This document shows positions 23,076-33,689 of a stretch of DNA of 64,000 bases, piece by piece. The stretch covers positions 26,267,405 through 26,331,404 of the forward strand of contig CM042975.1 in assembly GCA_023678885.1 (NCBI GenBank). The letters run 5' to 3'. The stretch is from Pogostemon cablin. Taxonomy: Eukaryota > Streptophyta > Magnoliopsida > Lamiales > Lamiaceae. Made by a program: the position numbers and the translations under genes. Numbering within the stretch: position 1 is the first letter of the stretch; each line of letters starts with the position of its first letter. The notes below the pieces were generated by a model. That model saw nothing but the letters and a program-made list of their open reading frames with translations, did not search any database and was not told where the DNA came from.

Positions 23076-25630
23076 TCTTAAGATTGATCATCTTCAACTT
23101 GTACTTGAATCATCTTTTTATTCGTGGCCGGCATTTGAGTCTGATTCAGAGCATTATCTTCATCATCATCAATAGTCTCAAAGTCAACCAATTTACGCTT
23201 CCCTTTCGGAGTACTCGTTTTATTTGAAAAAACATCATTCATGGAGGATCCTAAAGGCTATATGTAAACATAAAAATAACAGTATAATATAACAGTTAGA
23301 AAAGATGGAGCAAATCACCATAAATGCATTTTTAATTTTGAACTTCAATACCTTTTTCGCTTTTGATCTATTCGTTATAGCCTTGATCATAGTAGGATTT
23401 GAAGATACTTTCATCACAGTGTATACATTTCATTGACTACTTATATTTCTTTCAGAGATATGGAATCTAAAGATGAACTTCGAACCAATAAGAGTGTCAA
23501 GCTCTTTAGGAAATGATCCAACCAAGTCCAGCTAATAAAAAAAATAAAAAAGAATTATAATAAAACATATGATAGGTATAACAGGTATGTTGTATTTTGC
23601 AAACTAAATTCTAATTTATGTCATATCTTTCAGTCATGTGAAAATTTGTAATATGTGAAATTTGATTAATGAAATTCTATTCTTTATAGATGTCAGTATA
23701 TGAAAATTTTAAAACACCTTCTCAAGATTTTCAATGAGTTCGGCTGCTGTTTTTCCAATGATTGGCCTAATTTCCCTATCAAATACTATAAAGGAAGTAC
23801 TCACAGTTTCATCGGCAACCTTGAGATGAATTTTATATCTGTTGAAATGCAAAATAACTTAATAAAATTTTATTTGTCATTTTCAAAAGAAAATAGTAAA
23901 TTTAAAAAAAATATATGTTAAACTTTCAAAGAAAAAAATAAAACTTATTGAGACACAGGTACTGATATGTCCTGCTTACACTTCTCACAGTAAGGGACTT
24001 CAGATTTATCAATAACTTTCTTGGTGCATTTGTTACATCCATTATAGTACTATCCATATTGAGTTTGGATCTTTTGAGCATTTGCAACGACAATGCAATA
24101 GCTTTTCTAAAAATCCATGATGAAAATATAAATTAACATAAGTTATACAATAATTGTAATGCATTTTAATCTTTGTAACAAAAATATTTTAAAACAAAAA
24201 AATTATAATGGAATATTTACATCTTTGATGTCTTGAATTTCTGCAAGATAGATCACTTCTACATTTGGTGTAAATTCTTCAAAGATGAAGCTTCTACCAA
24301 TATGATTTATATAAGACTATCCAGGCAATCTATCATGGCCTATTAAACCCATGCTACATTTCCAAATGCATAAATATTAAAATTTATAGATATATATATT
24401 TTTTAAAAGAAAAAATAACCAAATGTAATGTATAGATTGAGCGCGTACCTCTTTCGGAAATCATGAACTTCTTTTATATCTTCATTAATTGTTATTCTTG
24501 TTGCATTCCAAGAATTTGATATGTTTTTTCCTATAGTATATTTCAAAGAAAGTATAATTTAAATTTTTATATAATAATAATTATTATTATTGTTAAAACA
24601 TAACTAAGAAATTAGAGGACAAATAATATATGATTAATGACTAAATATATTAGAATAAACATCTAATGACATCTAAATACATACAGAATTATACATAAAT
24701 AAAATGAGTTTTAAAAAAAATGTACATCTATATTTATTGTTGATTTTGGCATACTCAAGAATAATAATAAGTGTTTTGTTTGGATTGTTCCTCTTGTATT
24801 GCATCAATTGTCTTACATATTCTCCCCACAATGTACAATTCATGATTATATGTCTTAAATTGATGTTAAAATTATAATTAAAAAAACATTAAACATAAAA
24901 ATTGAGTTTAAAAAAATATGAATAAATATTTTAAAAGAAAGTTATTGTTCATCTTCAAGCTCAATATCAATTTTATCTGTAGGCTCGCCCCTTGCACTAA
25001 CACAAATTATATCTCCTATTTTTACCACCAAAGCAATTATGTCTGTGGATATTGTCATTTGTAAGAAAAAATAGAACCAATTTTTTTTAAAAGTACAATT
25101 AGTTTCTATTAAAAAAGTAATAATAAAATTTTAAAACATACCTATGAGTATTGTATCTCTAGTGTTGTCTTGAGAATTGATTGTATCAAAATCAATAAAA
25201 TTCAAGCTAGTTTTGTTGGTTTCCAATGGCGAAGTCAATCGCACCAACGTGTAATTATGGATGTTCAACTTGAATTCATGATTTGTAATAAGGATCGACC
25301 CAATATTTTCAACAACACGAAAATTTGATATAATATATATTGCCCCATCACTTAACAATTTATCAAATTTTGAGATGTGATTATGGTGAATTGTTGCTTG
25401 AATCTTCGAACCCTACACATATAGTATAACAATAATTAAATAAAAAACCTTATCATGTTAATAATCTAAAAGTTGTGGAAATATAAAATATACCATATAC
25501 TTAAAGAATATAATCAACTAAAATTTATCTTTTCATCCATCATAATCATATCCGGTATGTTTTTTTGTCTGTATTATTAAGGTATGATATCCAAAGCCTC
25601 AAGCATTTAACTTTAATTAGTCAAGTCTCC
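23076..25630 (-). pseudogene. RPA1-like single-stranded DNA-binding protein remnant
   Basis: Read on the minus strand, pieces appear in the order expected of an RPA 70-kDa-like protein: GSKIQATIHHNHISKFDKLL, SDGAIYIISNFRVVENIGS and FKLNIHNYTLVRL (first OB fold, 25131-25430); VVKIGDIICVSARGEPTD (about 24961-25040); a zinc-finger part NGCNKCTKK-SEVPYCEKC (C-x2-C, C-x2-C; about 23980-24045); VSTSFIVFDREIRPIIGKTA (about 23720-23830); and an acidic-basic tail ending VQVEDDQS and stop (about 23076-23245). Spacers look like introns. A stop codon replaces an expected Trp at 24050-24052. RPA-like genes often travel with plant Helitrons, fitting the adjacent helicase. Exact exon limits are not resolved. 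Confidence 0.7.
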
Positions 25631-25911
25631 TTTTGCATAGTAATTTCAGATACATGATCATAAATTGATGACATGATTTAATAAAGAAAAAAAAACAGTA
25701 TAAAGATTGCAATGGATTGTACTATGCCTTAATTAAAATTTATATGCTAAATATGGAAATAAATAATTTAAAATACACCCTAAATTTACAAATTAAATCA
25801 AAAATATTTAAAGTATTAAATTTAACTACTTACATAAATTCTTATAAGAAAATTACTTAAAATAATATTAAAAAAATTACTTAAAATAATATTATTACAT
25901 AATACTATAAA

Positions 25912-27042
25912 GGGTAATCTTATTTGCACACCTCCTTCTATTAAATACACATCTCATTATTATAAAAATAAAATTATTATTTTTAAAATGTCTATATTAC
26001 CCTTAATTTATTAAATACACACATTATATATTTTATGAGTTATTTTAAATACACACTACTTTATATTGTATACACACCCTAACATTGTATATACTATTAA
26101 AAAATCTAAATTACTTGTAATTGATCATTATAACCCTTAAAAAAATAGCCCGTTTCATTAACCCAACAACATAATTGCTTCTGCAATTAACACAAATTTT
26201 ATAATAATTTATTTCTCTTGTAAACTAAAATAGATATATTTTATTAATTATTAAAATATAATATGTATTTTATCTTAATTTATATATATAAAAAATCAAC
26301 GACGTAATTGCTTCGGCAATTAAGATAAATTTGATAATAATTTATTGTAAAATTAAAATAGATATATTTTATTAATTATTAAAATATAATATGTATTTTA
26401 TCTTAATTTATATAAATAAATAAAAAAGACAAACAACCACGTAATTGCTTCTGCAATTAAGACAAATTTGATAATAATTTATTTTTCTTGTAAAATTAAA
26501 ATAGATATATTTTATTAATTACTTAAATATAATATGTATTTGCATTACCTTTTATAAAAAGTTTTTTTTTCATTTTTTTCTCATTATATTTAGTTAAAAA
26601 ATGAGTTAAATTAATCTATGTTTGAGTAGTTATTAATATAAAAAAGATTAACATTAAATTTTAAATAAAAAATTATGTCAGATAAGTTTAAAAAATTATT
26701 GAAATTTAATTTGTTAACATAATTAAAATTAACTAAAAAAAAATTAGAGACACGAATAGAAAATACAGTTATTAAATAAACTACATGTACATGTTTTTAT
26801 TTCTTATATTAATCGATATTTCAGACTGTTTGATATATAGTATAAATTAGTGTGTTGGCTTTTATTTGAGAAGAATGGATTTATGTTTAATTGTGGGGTT
26901 GTGTATTCTTAAAATTAATAGGGTAATTTTGAAATTTTAAGAGTGTGTATATAATAAAATTAAAACTTAAAATTTTAAAAGAGATGTGTATTTATTAAAA
27001 GAGGTGTATTTAATAAGGAGTGGTGTGCAAATAGTAACACTC
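25912..27042. mobile_element. MULE-type non-autonomous element, 1131 bp
   Basis: A perfect 9-bp target duplication TACTATAAA lies at 25903-25911 and 27043-27051. Left end GGGTAATCTTATTTGCACAC; right end, reverse-complemented, GAGTGTTACTATTTGCACAC. Subterminal parts of both ends share TATTAAATACAC and ATACACATCTC. There is no transposase frame. It contains a three-copy tandem repeat. Confidence 0.88.
26169..26545. repeat. Three tandem copies of about 135 bp
   Basis: Units start near 26169, 26302 and 26439. Each begins A(C)(A/G)TAATTGCTTC(T/G)GCAATTAA, which contains the near-palindrome TAATTGCTTCTGCAATTA, followed by an AT-rich body with TAGATATATTTTATTAATTA. Confidence 0.9.
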
Positions 27043-27051
27043 TACTATAAA

Positions 27052-28330
27052 TTTACCAAAACTTTATAACAATTGTACCATACCTTAATTAAAATGTATA
27101 TGCTAAATATGAAAATAAATAATTTAAAATCCAATGAAAATAAATAATTTGCCAAAACTTTATAACTAATTGATTGTACCATACCTTAATTAAAATGTAT
27201 ATGCTAAATATGAAAATAAATAATTTAAAATTCAATGAAAATAAATAATTAAAAATTCACACAAAATTTATGGGTTTTTTGTTTCTTTAATAAATTTACC
27301 AAAAATCTATAACTAATCGATTGCACTATGCCTTAATTAAAATTTATATGCTAAATATGGAAATAAATAATTTAAAATATACACAAAATTTACCGATTAA
27401 ATCAAAAATATTTAAAGTATTAAATTTAATTACTTACATAAACTTTTATAAGAAATTTACTTAAAATAATATTAAGAAAATTACTTAAAATAATATTATT
27501 ATAAAATAATAAATTACCAAAACTTTATAACGATTTTACCATACCTTAATTAAAATGTATATGCTAAATATGAAAATAAATAATTTTAAATCCAATGAAA
27601 ATAAATAATTTACCAAAACTTTATAACTAATCGATTGTACCATACCTTAATTAAAATTTATATGCTAAATATGAAAATAAATAATTTAAAATCCAATAAA
27701 AATAAATAATTTAAAATTCTCACAAAATTTATGGATTAAATAAAAAAATATTTAAAGTATTAAATTAAATTACTTATATAAACTTCAAATAATATTATTA
27801 ATATATTAATGGTAGAATTATTAAATAATTAAATTAAGATGTATTAATGGTAGGATTACAAAATATTAATTATTTTAAATTAAATTAAATATAATAAACA
27901 TTGATTGCGGGATCAACGTGGGAGCGCCACATACACAAAATTTTTCAAGGAGCAACGTGGCGCCGCCACCTCAAAATTTAAAAAAAATTACATATTAGAG
28001 TCGAAGTGTAGGAATTTGTTGGCCGCGGTAATCATCTCAATTTAAAATCCAATGAAAATTAATGGATTAATTGTTGATAGATACATCATTTAAGTTGTTA
28101 TTACCATGAGATAGATGATTAATAATACATTACTATCTAATACAAAAAGATATCTTATTATTCCATTTTTAACCTTTAAAAAAATTATTATATCTCCAAA
28201 CAAATCTTCAATAAATATTTCATAATTATCTCAAGTCTCAAATTAAGGAAGGGATAATGAATAATAAAAATAAGAGTTGACGTACTTAAAAATTAATATA
28301 CCATATTATACTAAAATTATTATTAGATCT
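27052..28330. repeat. Array of diverged repeats around CCTTAATTAAAATGTATATG
   Basis: The phrase ATACCTTAATTAAAATGTAT followed by ATGCTAAATATGAAAATAAA recurs at about 25730, 27080, 27185, 27335, 27545, 27645 and 29045. A phrase with AGCAACGTGGCGCCGCCACC (27950-27970) recurs in altered form at about 29350, 31790 and 32030-32090. No gene is supported. Confidence 0.6.
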
Positions 28331-28339
28331 TTATTAAAT

Positions 28340-28690
28340 TGAAAAAATTGACATAAAAAACTCTGCACATAAAATATTATTGCTGCACATAATATTTATA
28401 TTGAAATTCTTCTTGCTGTACACAAATATTTACACTGCACATAAAATATTAAGTTGATGTTGAAGTACTATTTTGCTGCACACAAACATTTCTACTGCAC
28501 ATAAATCTTAATGCTAATATTACATTAAAATATTTTTGTGCTGCACACAAATATTTATGTTGCACACAAACATTAACACTACACCCAAACATTGAGCTGC
28601 ACATAACACCTTTATTGAGTATAATATAAGCTGATAACATAAACACCTTTGCTGCACACAAAAATAAAACATGTGCAGAAATTATTATAT
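28340..28690. repeat. Degenerate array of TGCACACAAA / TGCACATAAA words
   Basis: About a dozen TGCACA(C/T)AAA-type words are spaced 20-40 bp apart. The reverse strand reads as a Cys-rich open frame (CVQ, CAA repeats), which I take as a by-product of the repeat. Confidence 0.7.
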
Positions 28691-29484
28691 AAATTTTGAT
28701 GTCCAAAAAAAATATATAAGTATATTTGATAATTATATTAAAAATTAATTGAAACATACCTATAACTTATGAGAAATATAACGTATTCACCATGATTTAA
28801 TGGATTAAGGTGATGTGGCGTAAGGAATGTAATTATGGAGATTGTGGTTGAGAGATCATTTATTCCTTTCTTTTAGCAATCAATTAATTAGGGATAATAT
28901 TGGAATATCATCCTATATTTGTGTAGTTATTAGTTATATTTTGATGTGATTGTATCTTGTAGCAAGATGGAGATTCTTAATGTATCTTACGGTAACTATC
29001 CCAAAATTAATTTACCAAAACTTTATAACTAATCGATTGTATCATACCTTAATTAAAATGTATATGCTAAATATGATAATAAATAATTTAAAATCCAATG
29101 AAAATAAATAATTTAAAATTCACACAAAATTTATGAATTAAATAAAAAAATATTTAAAGTATTAAATTAAATTACTTATATAAACTTAAAATAATATTAT
29201 TATGTATTAATTGTTGGATTATTAAATAATTAAATTAAGATGTATTAATGGTAGGATTACAAAATATTAATTATTTTAAATTAAATTAAATATAATAAAC
29301 ATTAATTGCAGGATCAACGTGAGAGCGCTACATACACAAAATTTTCAAGGAGCAACGTGGCGGTCACCACCTCACAATATAAAAAAACAATTGGCAAGCA
29401 CTTGTAAATGAATAGTATTAACTAGTTTTGTCTCCCGCGGTTCTATTATGTGTGATATCTATATTTTAAAAAAATATTTTTATA

Positions 29485-29486
29485 TT

Positions 29487-29551
<65 letters not shown>

Positions 29552-29552
29552 G
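29485..29552. repeat. (TTA)n(TA)n compound microsatellite
   Basis: ATT units pass into TA units with two TGTA interruptions. Confidence 0.9.
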
Positions 29553-29744
29553 TTTGTTTGTTTTTTTCACTTTACTATTAAATGGAGTATATTTTTTACC
29601 TTCGTTTTAAAAAGATAAACATTTAATTAATATAAAAGGAAGAGATTATAGTAGAATATTTTCAATCCAAAACCTGAAAAATGGATAAACTAATCAACTT
29701 GGGGCCTAATTATTTTTGCTATCAGTTAGAAACTTTAAAATAAC

Positions 29745-29931
29745 CGTTTGTTTTTTACGCGTAGATTAAGGAGTATTATTATTATTATTATATATATGTG
29801 TAGTGAGTAGTTGTATTAGAGGGAAGTGGTGTGCCATGTGATGTACTTTTTTACTGAAAAAGGAATATGGATACTTTTGAATTGGACGCCCAAAATGGTA
29901 AAATGGATACATTTGCATTGGCCGGAGGGAG
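29745..29931. mobile_element. Stowaway-like MITE, copy 6, left end lost
   Basis: The right end GGCCGGAGGGAG with TA and the characteristic interior GATTAAGGAGTATTATTATT are present. The expected CTCCCTCCGTCC left end is missing. Confidence 0.65.
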
Positions 29932-30049
29932 TATAAAATAATAAAAAATGGGTAGTAATGTGTCATAATAGGAATTTTTTTTATCATAATATTTATATAA
30001 CAAAAATATTAAACTTATAATTAGTTGTAAATTTAATTAATAATCCAGT

Positions 30050-31165
30050 GATTTGATAACCGGATCGGTGAGCAAACCGATGACCTTAACGGTTCAAGGT
30101 TCAACCGGTCGGAACGCGGTTCAACCAGAAAAACGAAAATTATATATTTTTTGTAATATTTTATTATTTTAAGTATTATTTTACATTAATAAGTGTAGTC
30201 TAAACTTTAAATAATATCTACAGGCCCAATTTAAGAAGTAATGGCCCAAGCAATAAAATATCAATTCTAAAGCCCACCACATCAACCAAACAATTAAAAT
30301 CTACTCACTCCGTCCCGGAGAAGTTGGCATAATTTTTTTTTAGCACGGAGATTAAGGAGTATAATAATTTAATGTAAAGTGAAGTGAGAGAAATAATATT
30401 TAATGTTTAGTGGGTAGTTGTATTAGAGGTGATATGTGGGGTCAATGAGAATAGATTAATTGTTTTTGTGTGGGTCCCATGTATTAAAAAGAAAATGTGT
30501 CAACTTTAGTTGGACAAACCAAAAAGGAAAGTGTGTCAACTTCTATGGGACGGAGTGAGTAATACTTTAACTAGGAATATGGAAAGGTAAATTCAGTCCA
30601 ACAGTCAAAGTCAAAGAAACACTGCGTGAGTGGGTGAAGTTTCACTTTGCAGTTTTCTTTCGAAATCTCTTCTCCCAAAGCAGCAAGATCCGGAAGATGT
30701 TTCGATTCATTCGAAATCAATTCTTTAAAAGTAAGATTTGGAAGAATTATCCGTCGAACCAGCCTAGTCCCTTCACCGGAGTCCTCCGATTCTAGCCGAT
30801 TTTCCGTTCAGTCGCGCTGTGGGTACGTCCATCAACCAAGCGCCGCGTGAATCCACCAAATTCGTCGCCGATGCCGCTGTCTGCTGCTGGGTATCCAGCC
30901 GCCATTTTCTGCTCCCTTTGATTTTTAGATTTTTGATATCTCAGATCTCCTCCTCCTGTCAGTCCTACGCCCTCCCAAAGTAGCGAGATTTTTTTAATAA
31001 CATGCGGTTTCCGATTTTCACGTTTTGACGGTTTATCCGATTCAAATCGATTTTTTTCGGTTCGACAGCAAGAACGGTTATTGGGTGTTTCCGGACCGGT
31101 TCCGGCACCGGTTGCCGGTTAAACCGATCGAACCGGCCGGTCCGATCCGATTTTCAGGACACTGA
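30050..31165. mobile_element. Element with CCGGTT-rich ends that seems to carry a gene 5' region
   Basis: Left end CAGTGATTTGATAACCGGAT; right end, reverse-complemented, CAGTGTCCTGAAAATCGGAT. Both subterminal regions are dense in ACCGG, CCGGTT and CGGTTCAACC words. No clean target duplication was found. Between the ends lie a complete Stowaway-like MITE (30304-30559) and about 400 bp of higher-GC sequence (30580-31000) that resembles a plant gene leader rather than a transposon. Family assignment (hAT-like?) is uncertain. Confidence 0.6.
30304..30559. mobile_element. Stowaway-like MITE, copy 7, nested
   Basis: Starts CTCACTCCGTCCCGGAG after TA and ends GGGACGGAGTGAG before TA. Its interior is close to the reverse complement of the copy at 32410-32669. 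Confidence 0.88.
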
Positions 31166-32405
31166 ATCAAGTATCTCTCTTTTTATCTTTTAATTATTAT
31201 TTTATTGAATAACTTAACCAAATTATTTAAGTTATTGAATAACTCAATCAAAACATTATTAGTTGTAAATTAATTAATAATTAAGCCTCACTTTTTTTTA
31301 TCTTTTACTTTTATTTTTCAAATTGAATAACACAACTAAAACATTTAAATGTAAAAATATATTAAAAATCAGTATCATTTTTTATTATTTTAAATATTAA
31401 TTTTAAGTTATTAACGAGAGTGACATAATAAAATATTAGTTAAAATGTTAAAATACTTAATATAAAATATTAATTGCAAGATTAAAATTTTTAAACATAT
31501 TTATAAAAATATTTTTATTAGAATTAAAATAATAATTTTCATTAAAAAATACATAAAATATTCTTATTAGATTAAATTAAATCATTATAAATAAATTACT
31601 TAAAATATATAATATTAATTGTCAAGATTATAAAATCTTAATTACTTTACTTAAATAAAATATTAATTGCATTATGAAGATTATTAATGAGAAAGATTAA
31701 ACAAAATAATATTTAAAATATTAAATTATTTAAAATAAAATATTAATTAAAAGATTAAGTGAGAGCACCACATACACAATTTTTCAAGAACGAACATAGC
31801 AATGCCACATACACAAAAATTACTTAAAATAATATTATTACATAATATTAATATTATTCAGATTAGAATATTAGATCTTCGTTAAAAGAATTACTTAAAA
31901 TAAAGTATTAATGGTAAGATTACAAAATATTAATTATTTTAAATTTAATAAAATTATTTAAATATATTACTTAAATAAAATATTAATTGCAGTATTAACT
32001 TGGGAGCGTCACATACACAAATTTTCTAAGAACAAACTTGGCGACGCCACATACACAAATTTTTTGAAGAATGAGTGTGGCGTCGGCACATACACAAATC
32101 CAAGATTTTATTTTTGGCAACCACTTGTAAATTAATAGTATTAATGATAATATAATTAAAGGAGATATTTAATTTGGAAAAAGATTTGTGTGAGACCGTC
32201 TCACGGATCTTATTTCGTGAGACGGATGTATCCAATCTCATTAATCAATCACATTAACACACGCGCCACATACACGCTTAGCCAGGCATCTGCTAGTCTA
32301 ATTATCTAACGCATTTTTTACTTTCATTTCAATTAATTAAATTTCTTTCTTTAATAATAATAATAATTTATTTATTCACATATATAGATTCTATTATTAA
32401 AAAAT
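31166..32405. other. AT-rich spacer with GCGCCACATACACA phrases
   Basis: Several copies of GCCACATACACAAAT occur at 31765-32100. A MITE-like end GTGAGACCGTCTCACGGATC with a nearby partner CGTGAGACGGATG lies at about 32185-32230. No gene was seen. Confidence 0.5.
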
Positions 32406-32409
32406 ACTA

Positions 32410-32669
32410 TTCCCTCCGTCCATAGAAGTTGACACACTTTCCTTTTTGGTTTGTCCCACTAAAGTTGACACATTTCCTTTTTAATACATGGGACCCACAT
32501 AAAAATAATTAATCTACTCTCATGGGCCCTAATCACCTCTAATACAACTACCCACTACACATTAAATATTATTTCTCTCACTTCACTTTACTTCACTTTA
32601 CATTAAATTATTATATTCCTTAATCTCCGTGCCAAAAAAAATTATACCAACTTTAATGGGACGGAGGGG
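32410..32669. mobile_element. Stowaway-like MITE, copy 8
   Basis: Starts TTCCCTCCGTCCATAG after TA and ends GGGACGGAGGGG before TA. It belongs to the same subfamily as copy 7, in opposite orientation. Confidence 0.85.
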
Positions 32670-32757
32670 TAATATTTTTAAGATTCTTATTTAATATATT
32701 AATTTTATAATTTTAAACGTCATTAAATAATTTAATTTTATTTAATAATTTTATAAA

Positions 32758-32983
32758 GGCGAAGACTTTTGTGAGACCGTCTCACATAAGAGTTTACATG
32801 AAACAGTTAGAAAGTGATAATTTTTATATTAAAAAGTGATACTAAATTATTAAAAAGTGATAATATTATTTCATGAACGTTTATAGTATAAATAAAAATA
32901 ATAATGTTTTACAGCGGATGTGATAACAAATTTAAAAAGTGTAAAATTGTCTCATGTGAGACGTTCTCACGCAAGACCTACCC
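32758..32983. mobile_element. MULE-type MITE, 226 bp
   Basis: A perfect 9-bp duplication TTTTATAAA lies at 32749-32757 and 32984-32992. Ends are GGCGAAGACTTTTGTGAGAC and, reverse-complemented, GGGTAGGTCTTGCGTGAGA, each followed by CGTCTCACAT. The interior has AAAGTGATA words. Confidence 0.9.
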
Positions 32984-32999
32984 TTTTATAAAATAGTAA

Positions 33000-33600
33000 A
33001 AATAATAATATATTTTAATAAAAAGTTATACTTAATCATGAAAAATTAGTTCGGTCCAATTGAACAATTCTCAAAATAGAAAAAGTAATAATATTTTAAT
33101 AAAAATAATATCCGATGAAAGAAAGTGATATTGAACTATCCATTCACAATCTGTAGAATATATAGAAAGTGATAATATTTTTAATAAAAAGTGACATCAG
33201 ATAAAGGAAAAGTGATTATTATTGAATTGAATTATTTTATAAATAATTTGTTGAATAGAAAAAGTGATAACATATTTAATAAAAATGTGATACTTGATGA
33301 AAGGAAAGTGATATACATTCAATCAAACTATTTTATGAACAATATTCTATAGAGTATAGAAAGTGATAACAGCTTTAATAAAAAGTGACACCAGATAAAG
33401 GAAAAGTGATTACCGTTGAATTGAGCTATTTCTTGAAAATTTCGTAAAATATAAAAAGTGATAACATTTTTAATAAAAAGTGATTTGATGAAAGAAAATT
33501 GATATACATTTAATTAAACTATTTAATGAACAATCAGTATATTATAAAATGTAATAATATTTTTAATAAGAAAGTAATACCTATTTAAAAAAATATAATT
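33000..33600. repeat. Degenerate tandem array, period about 93 bp
   Basis: AAAGTGATAACATTTTTAAT-type words recur near 33080, 33168, 33257, 33358, 33455 and 33547, with GATGAAAGAAAGTGATAT and ACTATTTTATGAACAAT between them. The same unit recurs near 17.4 kb and, in the other orientation, at 59.1-59.65 kb. Confidence 0.75.
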
Positions 33601-33689
33601 GTTCAATTGAAATATTTAATTAATTACAAGGACGGAAAATAATAGATAAATATTAACAAATATTTATGTGAAGTTATATTACGAATCTC

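Noticed and set aside
26169..26545. A CRISPR-like arrangement of repeats
   Set aside because: Plant nuclear sequence; units are long imperfect tandem copies with no unique spacers of fixed length.
28449..28757. Cys-rich minus-strand frame
   Set aside because: Follows directly from the TGCACACAAA repeat array.
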